Positions 36,891 to 43,766 of a stretch of DNA of 64,000 bases are shown here, one piece after another. Location of the stretch: contig DS480350.1 in NCBI GenBank assembly GCA_000154345.1, positions 372,001-436,000 on the forward strand. Reading direction: 5' to 3'. The notes below the pieces were generated by a model. The model was not told where the DNA came from and made no database searches. It saw nothing but the letters and a program-made list of their open reading frames with translations. The stretch is from [Clostridium] leptum DSM 753. Lineage in GTDB: Bacteria; Bacillota; Clostridia; Oscillospirales; Acutalibacteraceae. The translations under genes and the position numbers were made by a program. Position 1 is the stretch's first letter, and every line of letters starts with the position of its first letter.

Positions 36891-37499
36891 GTGGGAACAA
36901 GTGAGGGAATGCTTTTGAGACAAACAGTCTTTTCAAAAAATTTTTTCTGTTTTTCCTGAAAAACAGGTTGCGTTTTGGCATCCCAATTCCAAATAAGTGA
37001 AGGAATAAAAATTTTTTTGAGATTTAGGGGGTGCATTTGGCTGTTCTCAGTGGGAATAAGTGAAGGACTTTTTGAGCAAGCAGAATCAAGGCCCTCAATC
37101 GAAAAAAATATTTTTCAATATTTTTGTAAAAACAGGTTGCGTTTCGGCTTCTCAATTCCAAATAAGTGAAGGGGAAAAATTTTTTGAGATTTTGGGTGTG
37201 CATTTGGCTGTTCCCAGTGGGAATAAATGAAGGGGTTTTTCGGAGCAAGCAAAATAAAGCACCCACAACCGAAAAATATTTTCTTATTTTTTCTGTGAAA
37301 TAGGGTGTCATTTGGCTTTGCAATTCCAAATAAGTGAGGGGGCCTTTTCAGTGAATAAAAATTTTTTCTTAGAAAACCTCAAAAATGGGTGTGCATTTCG
37401 GCCCCCTTTGTCCAAATGAGTGAAAGGGGTTTTCAAATTCTCAAATATTTTCCCGTTTAGGGTTGCCACTTGCCGCTTCCCAGTGGGAATAAGTGAAGG
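36891..37499. repeat. Alternating repeat array, about 168-bp period
   Basis: Eight copies of an 18-bp core occur in two alternating forms. Form A is AGTGGGAATAAGTGAAGG (37049, 37216, 37482, and a variant at 36891); form B is ATTCCAAATAAGTGAAGG (36986, 37155, 37323, variant at 37411). A second conserved block, GGTTGCGTTTTGGC or GGGTGTGCATTTGGC, lies about 15 bp before each core. B copies are 168-169 bp apart. It lies upstream of the leader RNA and mobility genes and is absent from element 1. It could be a set of iterons or a protein-binding array. Confidence 0.7.
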
Positions 37500-37523
37500 G
37501 CTCTTTCACAGCAGCTGAAAATT

Positions 37524-37716
37524 GAATGACCGTCCGAAGGATACAAACCGCCATGACTTTGCCGAAAGGCAAATGAGCGCCTGAGCTGAAAAAACGACAG
37601 CTTGGGACTGCACAGCGCCCGCCGACAAGCGGGAGTGCCTGTAGGAATCTTAGGGTGCAACGGCGGCGGATACCGGCAGCGCAGGATTCCTCAACCGGTA
37701 TCCGATTTTACATAGC
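37524..37716 (+). ncRNA. Candidate structured leader RNA, element 2 copy
   Basis: Homologous to 22254-22440. Visible helices: TTTGCC/GGCAAA with a GAAA loop, AGCTG/CAGCT, CCCGC/GCGGG with loop CGACAA, and GGATACCGG/CCGGTATCC closing the 3' part; AGGAATC/GATTCCT would pair across the last helix and form a pseudoknot. It ends about 20 bases before the AlpA-like start codon. The structure is inferred from two copies only. Confidence 0.55.
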
Positions 37717-37737
37717 TGTAAAGGAGGAATGGAAGCT

Positions 37738-37971
37738 ATGAAAAAATCAGAGCTCAAAGAGCTTTATCAGATGATGTTTCCGGAATATCCGGACATCGTG
37801 ACCGTCCGGCAGCTTCGGGAAATGCTGGGCATCAGCCGGCAGCTTGCCTACGATCTTATCAACGATGGTGAATTGCAAGCAATCAAAATCGGCAATAATT
37901 TCAAAATCCCGAAAGTCAGCGTCATAAACTTCGTGACCGAAGAACAAAAGGAGGCGAAATCAAGTGCCTGA
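37738..37971 (+). CDS. AlpA-like HTH (excisionase-family) protein
   Basis: A 77-residue protein: MKKSELKELYQMMFPEYPDI, LREMLGISRQLAYDLINDGE and GNNFKIPKVSVINFV. AAGGAGG lies 10 bases before the ATG at 37738; an ATG at 37729 is too close. It is the first gene of the mobility operon, downstream of the leader RNA, and overlaps the Cys-rich VLP gene. A regulator of excision or of the mobility genes is likely. Confidence 0.82.
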   Translation: MKKSELKELYQMMFPEYPDIVTVRQLREMLGISRQLAYDLINDGELQAIKIGNNFKIPKVSVINFVTEEQKEAKSSA

Positions 37972-38320
37972 AATCCTGCGGCTTACCCCGTCCCAGCGCT
38001 CACGGTGCAACCGCCTGATCAAAAGGCTGTGCGCCAATTATGATGACGGCAACTGTCTGCTGCTGGATGACGGCGAGCCCTGCGTCTGCTCACAGACCAT
38101 TTCCTATTCGCTGCTGTGCAGGTATTTCCGTAATGCGGTTTTACCGGCAGACAAGGAACTGTATGCGGACATTTTCAAACAACATACTTATCACTGTGCG
38201 GAATGCGGGACTGCTTTTGTGCCGAATTCCAACCGGCAGAAATACTGCTCGTTGTGCAGCAAAAAGGTGCACCGCAGGCAGAAAAACGAGAGCGCAAGAA
38301 AGCGCAAAGCGGACAATTAG
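37964..38320 (+). CDS. Cysteine-rich VLP-domain protein
   Basis: A 118-residue protein starting at GTG with AAAAGGAGG upstream. It has the conserved CNYDDGNCLLLDDGEPCVC-type block (residues about 24-47), CRYFRNAVLPADKEL and a C-terminal zinc-ribbon-like CAECGTAFVP with CSLCSKK. Such proteins accompany mobility genes in Clostridia. It may bind nucleic acid through its zinc motifs. Its last part resembles the C-terminal extension of the serine recombinase at 59217. Element 1 has no copy. Confidence 0.75.
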   Translation: MPEILRLTPSQRSRCNRLIKRLCANYDDGNCLLLDDGEPCVCSQTISYSLLCRYFRNAVLPADKELYADIFKQHTYHCAECGTAFVPNSNRQKYCSLCSKKVHRRQKNESARKRKADN

Positions 38321-38445
38321 GGGTGTAAAAATACCCGGTTTACAAGGATTTTTGACGCCGGATTGGGGTACATAAAGGAATCATACCAACCCTCTCAATT
38401 TCGGCGTTCTAACTGTCCGAATAACAAAAACGAAAGGATGTACTT

Positions 38446-39462
38446 ATGAAAAGAAAATTAGTGACCGTGGACGCAGAAACCCTGCTGGCCACACCGATGA
38501 GTAAGACTATGTTTATTGTCGATGGGCTGATCCCGCAAGGGGTGAATGTCCTCAGCGGAGCCGCCAAAATCGGCAAAAGCTGGCTGATGCTGTGGCTTGG
38601 CTTGCAAGTATCGCAGGGGTTCTCTGTTTGGGGAATCCCGACCATGCACTGCGATGTGCTGTATCTCAGTTTGGAGGATACGCTGAGGCGAATTAAAGAT
38701 CGACTTTTCGATTTGACGGATGATTCAAACCGGAGTTTCCATTTGTCGGTGACCTGCGGATTGATTGGGAACGGGCTGGAGGAAGAAATCATCAACTTTC
38801 TGGAGGACTTCCCGAAGACAAAACTGGTGATTATCGACACGCTCCAAAAGGTGCGAGATTCCAAAGGCAGCGCCGGGAAAACGGGAATGTACGGCAACGA
38901 TTACGACGACATTTCCTCCATTAAGCGGGTCGCAGATGAGCACGATATTTCCATTATTCTCGTCCACCATCTGCGAAAGTTCAAGGACGGGGACGATCCG
39001 TTCAACGAGGTGTCCGGCTCTACCGGCATCATCGGAGCTGCGGACACCAATTATGTGCTCAAGCGCAAACGAAGCAGCAGGGATGCCACGCTTCTTGCCT
39101 GCGGGCGGGATGTGGAATATCAGGAACTGACCCTGCGGTTTCAAGACCTGAAATGGGAATTGATAGAGCATAAAAATACGGAGGACATCCATAAAGCGGA
39201 GATTCCGCAGTTCCTTTTTCGGGTAGTGGAATTTATGAAAACCCGCACTGAATGGGTGGGAACTGCCACCGAATTGATCACCGATATGGCGGAAACCGAA
39301 ACCACGCCCAATGTGGTCACCAAGTACTTAGGGCAGTTTTCCTGCGATGTGCTGGAGCCTGCCGGGATCGAGTACCGAACCAAGCGGACGGGACAAAGCA
39401 GGCTGATTAAATTCATACGACGTGACGGCGGTGACACAAATGACGGGACAAACGGTATATAG
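38446..39462 (+). CDS. RepA-like AAA ATPase of the mobility module
   Basis: A 338-residue RecA/KaiC-fold ATPase of the AAA_25/RepA helicase-like group. Walker A region GAAKIGKSWLMLWLGLQ, VLYLSLEDTL, Walker B TKLVIIDTLQKVRDS and ISIILVHHLRKF, then NEVSGSTGIIGAADT. The C-terminal 90 residues look like a winged helix. It resembles 22682 and 55245 closely. It is probably a replication or partition-type helicase acting on the excised circle. Confidence 0.85.
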   Translation: MKRKLVTVDAETLLATPMSKTMFIVDGLIPQGVNVLSGAAKIGKSWLMLWLGLQVSQGFSVWGIPTMHCDVLYLSLEDTLRRIKDRLFDLTDDSNRSFHLSVTCGLIGNGLEEEIINFLEDFPKTKLVIIDTLQKVRDSKGSAGKTGMYGNDYDDISSIKRVADEHDISIILVHHLRKFKDGDDPFNEVSGSTGIIGAADTNYVLKRKRSSRDATLLACGRDVEYQELTLRFQDLKWELIEHKNTEDIHKAEIPQFLFRVVEFMKTRTEWVGTATELITDMAETETTPNVVTKYLGQFSCDVLEPAGIEYRTKRTGQSRLIKFIRRDGGDTNDGTNGI

Positions 39463-39500
39463 CGAAAAGTGCGTCACAAGCGTCATTACCGTCACAAACA
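39421..39500. repeat. Inverted GTGACGG-type repeats after repA
   Basis: CGTGACGGCGGTGACAC and ATGACGGGAC in one orientation are followed by GCGTCACAAGCGTCATTACC and GTCACAAAC in the other. A larger version with the same words follows the RepA-like gene of the tet element (56211-56754). Shared position and words suggest a binding site or origin for the RepA-like protein. Confidence 0.5.
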
Positions 39501-39525
39501 GAAAATACGAAAAGGAGAAAAAACA

Positions 39526-39747
39526 ATGGCAAATTATGAAATTGTAAAGAAAATCGCCGTGCTCGGCGGAAAGCCGGACGGCGTAACCAAGGAAATCAAT
39601 ATCGTGAAATGGGGCGTTAATGACCCGGCAATCGACATCCGCCGCTGGCAGGGAGACATTGCCTCAAAGGGAATTTCACTGAAGCGGGAGGAAGCGCAAA
39701 AGCTGTTGGAGGCTTTGAAAATCGTATTTGGGGAGGTGGAAGTATGA
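39526..39747 (+). CDS. PC4/YdbC-like small protein
   Basis: A 73-residue protein (MANYEIVKKIAVLGGKPDGV, KEINIVKWGVNDPAIDIRRW) resembling the YdbC family, which has a PC4-like single-stranded-DNA-binding fold. The counterpart in the tet element is at 58669. AAGGAG precedes the ATG at 39526. It may bind single-stranded DNA during transfer or replication. It overlaps the next gene by 4 bases. Confidence 0.7.
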   Translation: MANYEIVKKIAVLGGKPDGVTKEINIVKWGVNDPAIDIRRWQGDIASKGISLKREEAQKLLEALKIVFGEVEV

Positions 39748-40004
39748 GAAGCAAAACACTTGGAATCAACGTGCGGGTAACGCCGGAGGAGAAAGAAAAG
39801 CTTTTGAAAAATGCCGATTACTGTGCGCTTTCTCTTTCAGAATATCTGCGGAGGCTGGGGCTTGAAATGAATGTTGAAGCAACAGTCCGAGAAAAAGATT
39901 ACCGACTTTTCCGGCAGTTAAAGCAACTAAGAGCAGCCATTCCGCAGCTTGAAAAGGATGAAATTATCCGCTGTATAGATGCGATTTTGAAAGAATTACG
40001 TTAG
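39744..40004 (+). CDS. MobC-like ribbon-helix-helix protein
   Basis: An 86-residue protein: INVRVTPEEKEKLLKNADYC then LSLSEYLRRLGLEMN, a ribbon-helix-helix DNA-binding start like those of relaxosome accessory proteins. It overlaps the PC4-like gene. It lies 32 bases from the oriT-like site at 40037, consistent with binding there. Confidence 0.65.
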   Translation: MRSKTLGINVRVTPEEKEKLLKNADYCALSLSEYLRRLGLEMNVEATVREKDYRLFRQLKQLRAAIPQLEKDEIIRCIDAILKELR

Positions 40005-40036
40005 GCAGAAAATGGCTGCGCTATCGTAGCGAGCAG

Positions 40037-40092
40037 ACCGTTTGTACTCCCAAAGGTAGTAAAACGGTAAATCTCGTTAGGGCGCACCCTAA
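40037..40092. other. Candidate origin of transfer
   Basis: Two inverted repeats lie side by side: ACCGTTT/AAACGGT (40037-40043 and 40062-40068) and TTAGGG/CCCTAA around CGCA (40077-40092). The minus strand reads GGGTGCGCCCTAA, close to the GTGCGCCCT core at the nick site of IncP/IncQ-type oriTs. It lies between two MobC-like genes. No relaxase gene is present in the element. Confidence 0.55.
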
Positions 40093-40119
40093 TACCCCTT
40101 AGAGAAAGGATGAAAAAAG

Positions 40120-40458
40120 ATGCAACGAAGAATCAAAAAACAGTTCTGGCTTTCCCCGCAGGATGCCAGAGAATTAAAACGCAAGGCAGAACTTTGCGGA
40201 ATTACAGAAACAGCGGTGATACGAATTCTGCTGTACGGCTATGAGCCGAAAGAAAAACCGGACGCAAGGTTTTATGAAGTAATGCGCCAGCTTTCCGCCA
40301 TCGGCAACAACATCAACCAGCTTGCGGTGAAAGCAAATACCCTCGGCTTTATCGACGCACCGATGCTGAAAGCGGAAGCCTTGCGCTGGCACAGGTTTCA
40401 GGCGGACATCGAAGCGGTGTTTCTCCGCCCCGGACAGAGTAACTTGAAATGGCAATAA
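40120..40458 (+). CDS. mobC: MobC-family relaxosome protein
   Basis: A 112-residue protein with the MobC-like layout: KKQFWLSPQDARELKRKAEL, an RHH-like region, then YEVMRQLSAIGNNINQLAVK, the conserved 'IGNNINQ' block of MobC proteins. MobC helps a relaxase open oriT; the oriT-like site lies directly upstream. AGAAAGGAT precedes the ATG. The partner relaxase is missing, so help in trans is needed. Confidence 0.78.
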   Translation: MQRRIKKQFWLSPQDARELKRKAELCGITETAVIRILLYGYEPKEKPDARFYEVMRQLSAIGNNINQLAVKANTLGFIDAPMLKAEALRWHRFQADIEAVFLRPGQSNLKWQ

Positions 40459-40471
40459 GGAGGCGAACATA

Positions 40472-41395
40472 ATGACAACACGAAAATCTGATTTTACTTT
40501 ACCAACAAATTCGCTGGACGAGCTGTTTTCCTCGCAGGAGGAGCGGGACGATGCAAAACTGGAACGAGTACGGGATATTCCATTAAATGAACTTCACCCA
40601 TTTAAGGATCATCCATTCAAAATCCAAAGTGATGAGGAAATGAAACGCTTAATCGAGAGCATCCAAAAGTTCGGGACGCTCACACCGGCGCTCGCCCGCC
40701 CTTTGCCGGAGGGCGGCTATGAGCTGATCTCCGGGCATAGAAGGCTGGCGGCATGTCAGGTGCTGGGAATCGAGACAATGCCCGTTATCGTTAGGGAGAT
40801 GACAGACGATGAATCAGTCATTGCAATGGTGGACGCCAACCTGCAACGGGAACATATTTTGCCCAGTGAAAAGGCTTTTGCCTACAAGATGAAAAGGGAT
40901 GCGTTGAATCACCAAGGTATAGCTTCTCCCCAAGTTGGAGAGAAGTTGCTGACCGTCGAAAAAATCGGTGCAGACAGCGGAGATAGCAAGAATCAGGTGC
41001 TACGCTATATCCGTCTGACATATTTAATCCCTGAACTATTAGAAATGGTAGACGAAAACAAAATCGCTTTTAACCCTGCGGTAGAAATTTCGTACTTAGA
41101 GCAGTCGGAACAACGGGTGTTGTTAAACGCAATGGGGCTCAACGACTGCACGCCGTCCCACGCACAGAGCATACGGCTTAAAAAACTTTCGCAGGAGGGA
41201 GTGCTGCAAGACCGGACAATCTACGACATCCTCGCCGAACAGAAGCCCAACCAGCAGGAGCAGTATAAATTCAAGCGGGAGGACATTCGCAAATATTTCC
41301 CGAAGAGCTACACGGACAAGCAGGTCTGCGATACGGTCATCAAGCTGTTGGAACAATGGCAGCGCAGACGGGAAAGAGACAGAGACAGCCGTTGA
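40472..41395 (+). CDS. ParB/RepB-family DNA-binding protein
   Basis: A 307-residue ParB-family protein. ParB N-terminal motifs: LNELHPFKDHPFKI, IQKFGTLTPALARPL, YELISGHRRLAACQVLG and DANLQREHILPSEKAFAYKM. A central HTH (VEKIGADSGDSKNQVLRYIR) follows. The homologue in the tet element is at 57769. It probably acts in maintenance of the circular form. No ParA is present. Confidence 0.85.
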   Translation: MTTRKSDFTLPTNSLDELFSSQEERDDAKLERVRDIPLNELHPFKDHPFKIQSDEEMKRLIESIQKFGTLTPALARPLPEGGYELISGHRRLAACQVLGIETMPVIVREMTDDESVIAMVDANLQREHILPSEKAFAYKMKRDALNHQGIASPQVGEKLLTVEKIGADSGDSKNQVLRYIRLTYLIPELLEMVDENKIAFNPAVEISYLEQSEQRVLLNAMGLNDCTPSHAQSIRLKKLSQEGVLQDRTIYDILAEQKPNQQEQYKFKREDIRKYFPKSYTDKQVCDTVIKLLEQWQRRRERDRDSR

Positions 41396-41524
41396 TTCGA
41401 ACTTTGTGCGGCTGCAGCAAGACGAATCGCACCGTGGAAAGAACGGCACCGGCAGGGTACAATGGCCTTGTCGGTGCCGGACTGTCCGTGAATGCCAAAT
41501 ACAAAGAACGGAGGTAAAACAAAT

Positions 41525-42736
41525 ATGGTATCAGGACATTTACAGGTTAAAAAGGGATACTACTACGCCGTGTTAAGCTATTACGACAGCAAAAACAAGC
41601 GGCACGTCAAGTACATATCCACCGGACTTCCCGAAAAGGGAAACAAACGAAAAGCCGAAGCGGAGCTTGTGAAAATCCGCAACGCCTTTGAGCCGCCCGC
41701 AGAGATCGGCGAGCTTTGCTCCAATATGCTGTTCGCCGATTATCTGCTCGGCTGGCTGGAAATCGTCAAGGTCAGGGTGAAGCCCACCACCTTCGGCTCC
41801 TATGAGAGCATGGTGAAGCAGACCATTGAGCCCTATTTCCGGAATAAACCGATCACCCTCAAGGACTTGGAAGCAAGACACATCCAGCAGTTCTATTCCG
41901 AAAAGCTGAAAACAGTCAAGCCCAATTCCGTCATCCATTACCACGCTGTCATTCATCAGGCGCTGAAATACGCCATGAAAACCGATCTGGTGGCGCAGAA
42001 CGTGGCGATGAAGGTTGACCGTCCAAAGAAGAATGACTTCCAGCCGGTCTTTCTAGATGCGGCGGAGCTTCAGCACTTATTTGACGTGGTCAAGGGGACA
42101 AAGCTGGAGCTTCCCGTTTTAGTCGCCGCCTTTTACGGTCTGCGCCGTGGCGAGGTGCTGGGGCTCAAGTGGGATGCCATCGACTTTGAGCGGGGAACGC
42201 TGACCATCAAACGGACGGTGACCTCCGTCAATGTGGGCGGGAAAACGCAGGTCATCGAGCAGGAATCGGCAAAAACCAAATCCAGTATGCGCACTCTGCC
42301 GCTTGTGGGAAGATTCAGGGAATATTTTGCGGAGGTCAAGGCGGCGCAGGAGCTGAACAAGCAGGTCTGCGGCAACTGCTACAACTATGAATACGACGGC
42401 TTTGTGTTCGTGGACGAGTTGGGCGAGCGGATGAAGACTGACTATCTGACATCCCAGTTTCCTGCTTTCATCCAGCGGCACGGCATGAAAAAGATGCGCT
42501 TCCACGATCTCAGGCATAGCTGCGCATCCCTCTTGCTTGCCAACGGCGTACCGCTCAAACAGATTCAGGACTGGCTGGGGCATTCGGATTTTTCCACCAC
42601 GGCAAACATTTACGCCCATCTGGATTACAGTTCGAAACTCTCCTCGGCGCAGGCGATGGTGAGCGGAATGCCCCTTCCCGAAGCGGGCGATTTCGGCAGC
42701 AGATGGGAGCAAAACGCAGAAAAAAACGGGGCATAA
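41525..42736 (+). CDS. int: Tyrosine recombinase (integrase) of element 2
   Basis: A 403-residue phage-type integrase. An N-terminal arm-binding part (SGHLQVKKGYYYAVLSYYDS) and a SAM-like core-binding region (LLGWLEIVKVRVKPTTFGSY) precede the catalytic domain: Arg in YGLRRGEVLGLKW, HDLRHSCASLLL, GHSDFSTTANIYAHL with the nucleophilic Tyr. ATG 41525 has GGAGG 10 bases upstream; the ATG at 41492 is before that RBS. It lies next to the tRNA-Ser gene that serves as its attachment site, and ends before a terminator. Confidence 0.9.
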   Translation: MVSGHLQVKKGYYYAVLSYYDSKNKRHVKYISTGLPEKGNKRKAEAELVKIRNAFEPPAEIGELCSNMLFADYLLGWLEIVKVRVKPTTFGSYESMVKQTIEPYFRNKPITLKDLEARHIQQFYSEKLKTVKPNSVIHYHAVIHQALKYAMKTDLVAQNVAMKVDRPKKNDFQPVFLDAAELQHLFDVVKGTKLELPVLVAAFYGLRRGEVLGLKWDAIDFERGTLTIKRTVTSVNVGGKTQVIEQESAKTKSSMRTLPLVGRFREYFAEVKAAQELNKQVCGNCYNYEYDGFVFVDELGERMKTDYLTSQFPAFIQRHGMKKMRFHDLRHSCASLLLANGVPLKQIQDWLGHSDFSTTANIYAHLDYSSKLSSAQAMVSGMPLPEAGDFGSRWEQNAEKNGA

Positions 42737-42746
42737 AGCAAAAAGC

Positions 42747-42772
42747 TGTTCTTTCCAAAATTATGGAAAGAA
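42747..42772 (+). repeat. Inverted GGAAAGAAC pair after the integrase
   Basis: GTTCTTTCC (42747-42755) and GGAAAGAAC (42764-42772), with flanking GCT/AGC, form a 12-bp stem 10 bases after the integrase stop. No T-tract follows, so it is more likely a protein-binding site made from the element end motif. Confidence 0.45.
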
Positions 42773-42814
42773 CAGCCCAAAATCAGGTGATTTTTGGAAT
42801 GGGAACAAAAAAAG

Positions 42815-42849
42815 AAAAATCCAGAAACCCGCATGGTTACTGGATTTTT
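42815..42849 (+). terminator. Integrase terminator, element 2
   Basis: AAAAATCCAG (42815-42824) pairs with CTGGATTTTT (42840-42849), ending in T residues. It is the counterpart of 24545-24580 and lies directly before the tRNA-Ser 3' end. Confidence 0.8.
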
Positions 42850-42852
42850 CGA

Positions 42853-42941
42853 TGGCGGAGAGTGTGGGATTCGAACCCACGTGCCCTTGCGGACAACCGC
42901 ATTTCGAGTGCGGCTCGTTATGACCACTTCGATAACTCTCC
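42853..42941 (-). tRNA. tRNA-Ser (anticodon CGA), intact
   Basis: A complete class II tRNA on the minus strand: acceptor GGAGAGT pairs with ACTCTCC, anticodon stem CCGCA/TGCGG with loop CTCGAAA (anticodon CGA at 42906-42904), a long variable arm, T-arm GTGGG/CCCAC with TTCGAAT, and an encoded CCA end at 42855-42853. It reads UCG codons. Its 3' end abuts the element 2 integrase terminator, so its 3' half is probably the element's attachment segment. It has no promoter of its own nearby, but the promoter at 43262-43234 points into it. Confidence 0.92.
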
Positions 42942-42994
42942 CTCTATGTTCAGCCGCCGTTTTTCCCCGCCTTTTTTCGATAGAAAAGGGCTTT

Positions 42995-43016
42995 GGAAAG
43001 AACTGACGGAAAGAAC
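42995..43016. repeat. Element left-end remnant with two GGAAAGAAC motifs
   Basis: TTTGGAAAGAACTGACGGAA and a following GGAAAGAAC (43008-43016) match the left-end pattern at 7291 and 25256. No element genes follow. The stretch 42942-43100 therefore looks like the remains of another element at the same site, reduced to about 160 bp. Confidence 0.5.
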
Positions 43017-43100
43017 AGCAAAATATTCACTTTTTTGAACTGAGATAAACCCGCATCACTGCTGGGTTTTCGGGTGGACGAAATGAACAGTCTGGTCGAC

Positions 43101-43141
43101 CATTTCGAGTGCGGACCCTTCAGCCACTTGGGTACATCTCC
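43101..43141 (-). pseudogene. 5' half of the split tRNA-Ser (right island boundary)
   Basis: Minus strand from GGAGATG (acceptor 5' strand) through a normal serine D-arm and CCGCA to the anticodon loop CTCGAAA, where homology stops. Its missing 3' half is at 7142-7081. The reconstructed tRNA has perfect acceptor and anticodon stems. A consensus promoter lies 90 bp upstream. Confidence 0.85.
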
Positions 43142-43233
43142 AAATAGTGATTTTTAAATGGTAAGCTAACTATTCTTGGAACAACCTGTTCCAAGGCCGT
43201 TGAGAGGTCTGCATATCATCACCAAGTTCTTCT

Positions 43234-43262
43234 ATTCTAAAGAAAAAGGCGCAAAATGTCAA
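43234..43262 (-). promoter_or_regulatory. Promoter of the split tRNA-Ser
   Basis: On the minus strand TTGACA (43262-43257) and TAGAAT (43239-43234) are 17 bp apart. Transcription would start near 43227, pass through the tRNA 5' half and continue into the intact tRNA-Ser at 42941, which could thus be expressed from the original host promoter. Confidence 0.8.
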
Positions 43263-43307
43263 GGGAAAACATAGTATAAATAAGAACAAATCAAAGGCGG
43301 TGATTAT

Positions 43308-43754
43308 TTGCCTTATACAACCAGAGAACTTTTGGCGAGATTGATAAAATGCGAGGCGGGCGGAGAAGGCGACGATGGAATGGCGGCGGTAGCCTCAGTG
43401 GTGAGAAACCGGGCTGATGTCCCCTACGGAGAATTTTTTCGGGTAAGCCAGGGAGGAGACATTCGAAAAATAATCGAGCAGCCCGGTCAGTTCGTATGTA
43501 TGCGAAGTACAGTGGGAGGGGAATACAACTCTCAGAACGTGTGGAACATGGACCCGGAGGAAATTCATTACCAAATCGCGGACTGGGTTTTGGCCGGCAA
43601 CACCTTCAGCGCGGTGGGAGACAGCTTGTTTTTCTATAACCCCTACAGTGAAACCTGCCCTACTTATTTTCCCCCGAACGGAATGGGGGTGGCCTATAAC
43701 CGAATCAACCAGCATTGTTTTTATCGGCCTACAGAAAAATATGCCGAGTCATAA
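43308..43754 (+). CDS. SleB/CwlJ-type cell wall hydrolase
   Basis: A 148-residue protein made only of the Hydrolase_2 (SleB/CwlJ) catalytic domain. The family signature is clear: LLARLIKCEAGGEGDDGMAA then VASVVRNRADVPYG and later GDSLFFYNP. No signal peptide is present, as for CwlJ, which acts on spore cortex from the coat side. It starts at TTG with AAAGGCGGTGAT upstream. It is followed 12 bases later by a gerQ-like gene; a cwlJ-gerQ pair is known in Bacillus, where both serve germination. Confidence 0.82.
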   Translation: MPYTTRELLARLIKCEAGGEGDDGMAAVASVVRNRADVPYGEFFRVSQGGDIRKIIEQPGQFVCMRSTVGGEYNSQNVWNMDPEEIHYQIADWVLAGNTFSAVGDSLFFYNPYSETCPTYFPPNGMGVAYNRINQHCFYRPTEKYAES

Positions 43755-43766
43755 AGGAGGTACCTA

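Larger units (their letters stand above)
24638..42903. mobile_element. Element 2: tyrosine-recombinase element with type I RM and decayed retron
   Basis: Left module: HTH, DUF6809-like protein and TnpV. Cargo: SIR2/RT-TOPRIM remnants, hsdS-hsdM-hsdR, a GIY-YIG protein and two small proteins. Then a repeat array, the structured leader and an apparently intact mobility module ending in the integrase, a terminator and a tRNA-Ser 3' segment in an intact tRNA gene. It has MobC-like proteins and an oriT-like site but no relaxase, so transfer would need help from another element. Confidence 0.75.
7143..43100. mobile_element. 36-kb composite genomic island in tRNA-Ser
   Basis: Everything between the two halves of the split tRNA-Ser gene. 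It contains at least two tandem elements that end in similar integrase genes, similar terminators and tRNA-Ser 3' segments (24581 and 42853), and that begin with homologous HTH plus DUF6809-like gene pairs. Short remnants of a further left end (42995-43016) and an extra AlpA-like gene (24775) suggest repeated insertions and losses at the same site. Confidence 0.8.

Noticed and set aside
37024..37329. Minus-strand protein with internal repeats
   Set aside because: The frame only reflects the DNA repeats of the array; there is no RBS and neighbouring repeats do not keep the frame.
36891..37499. CRISPR array
   Set aside because: Repeats are only about 18 bp, occur in two alternating forms with spacing from 61 to 107 bp, and no cas genes are present.
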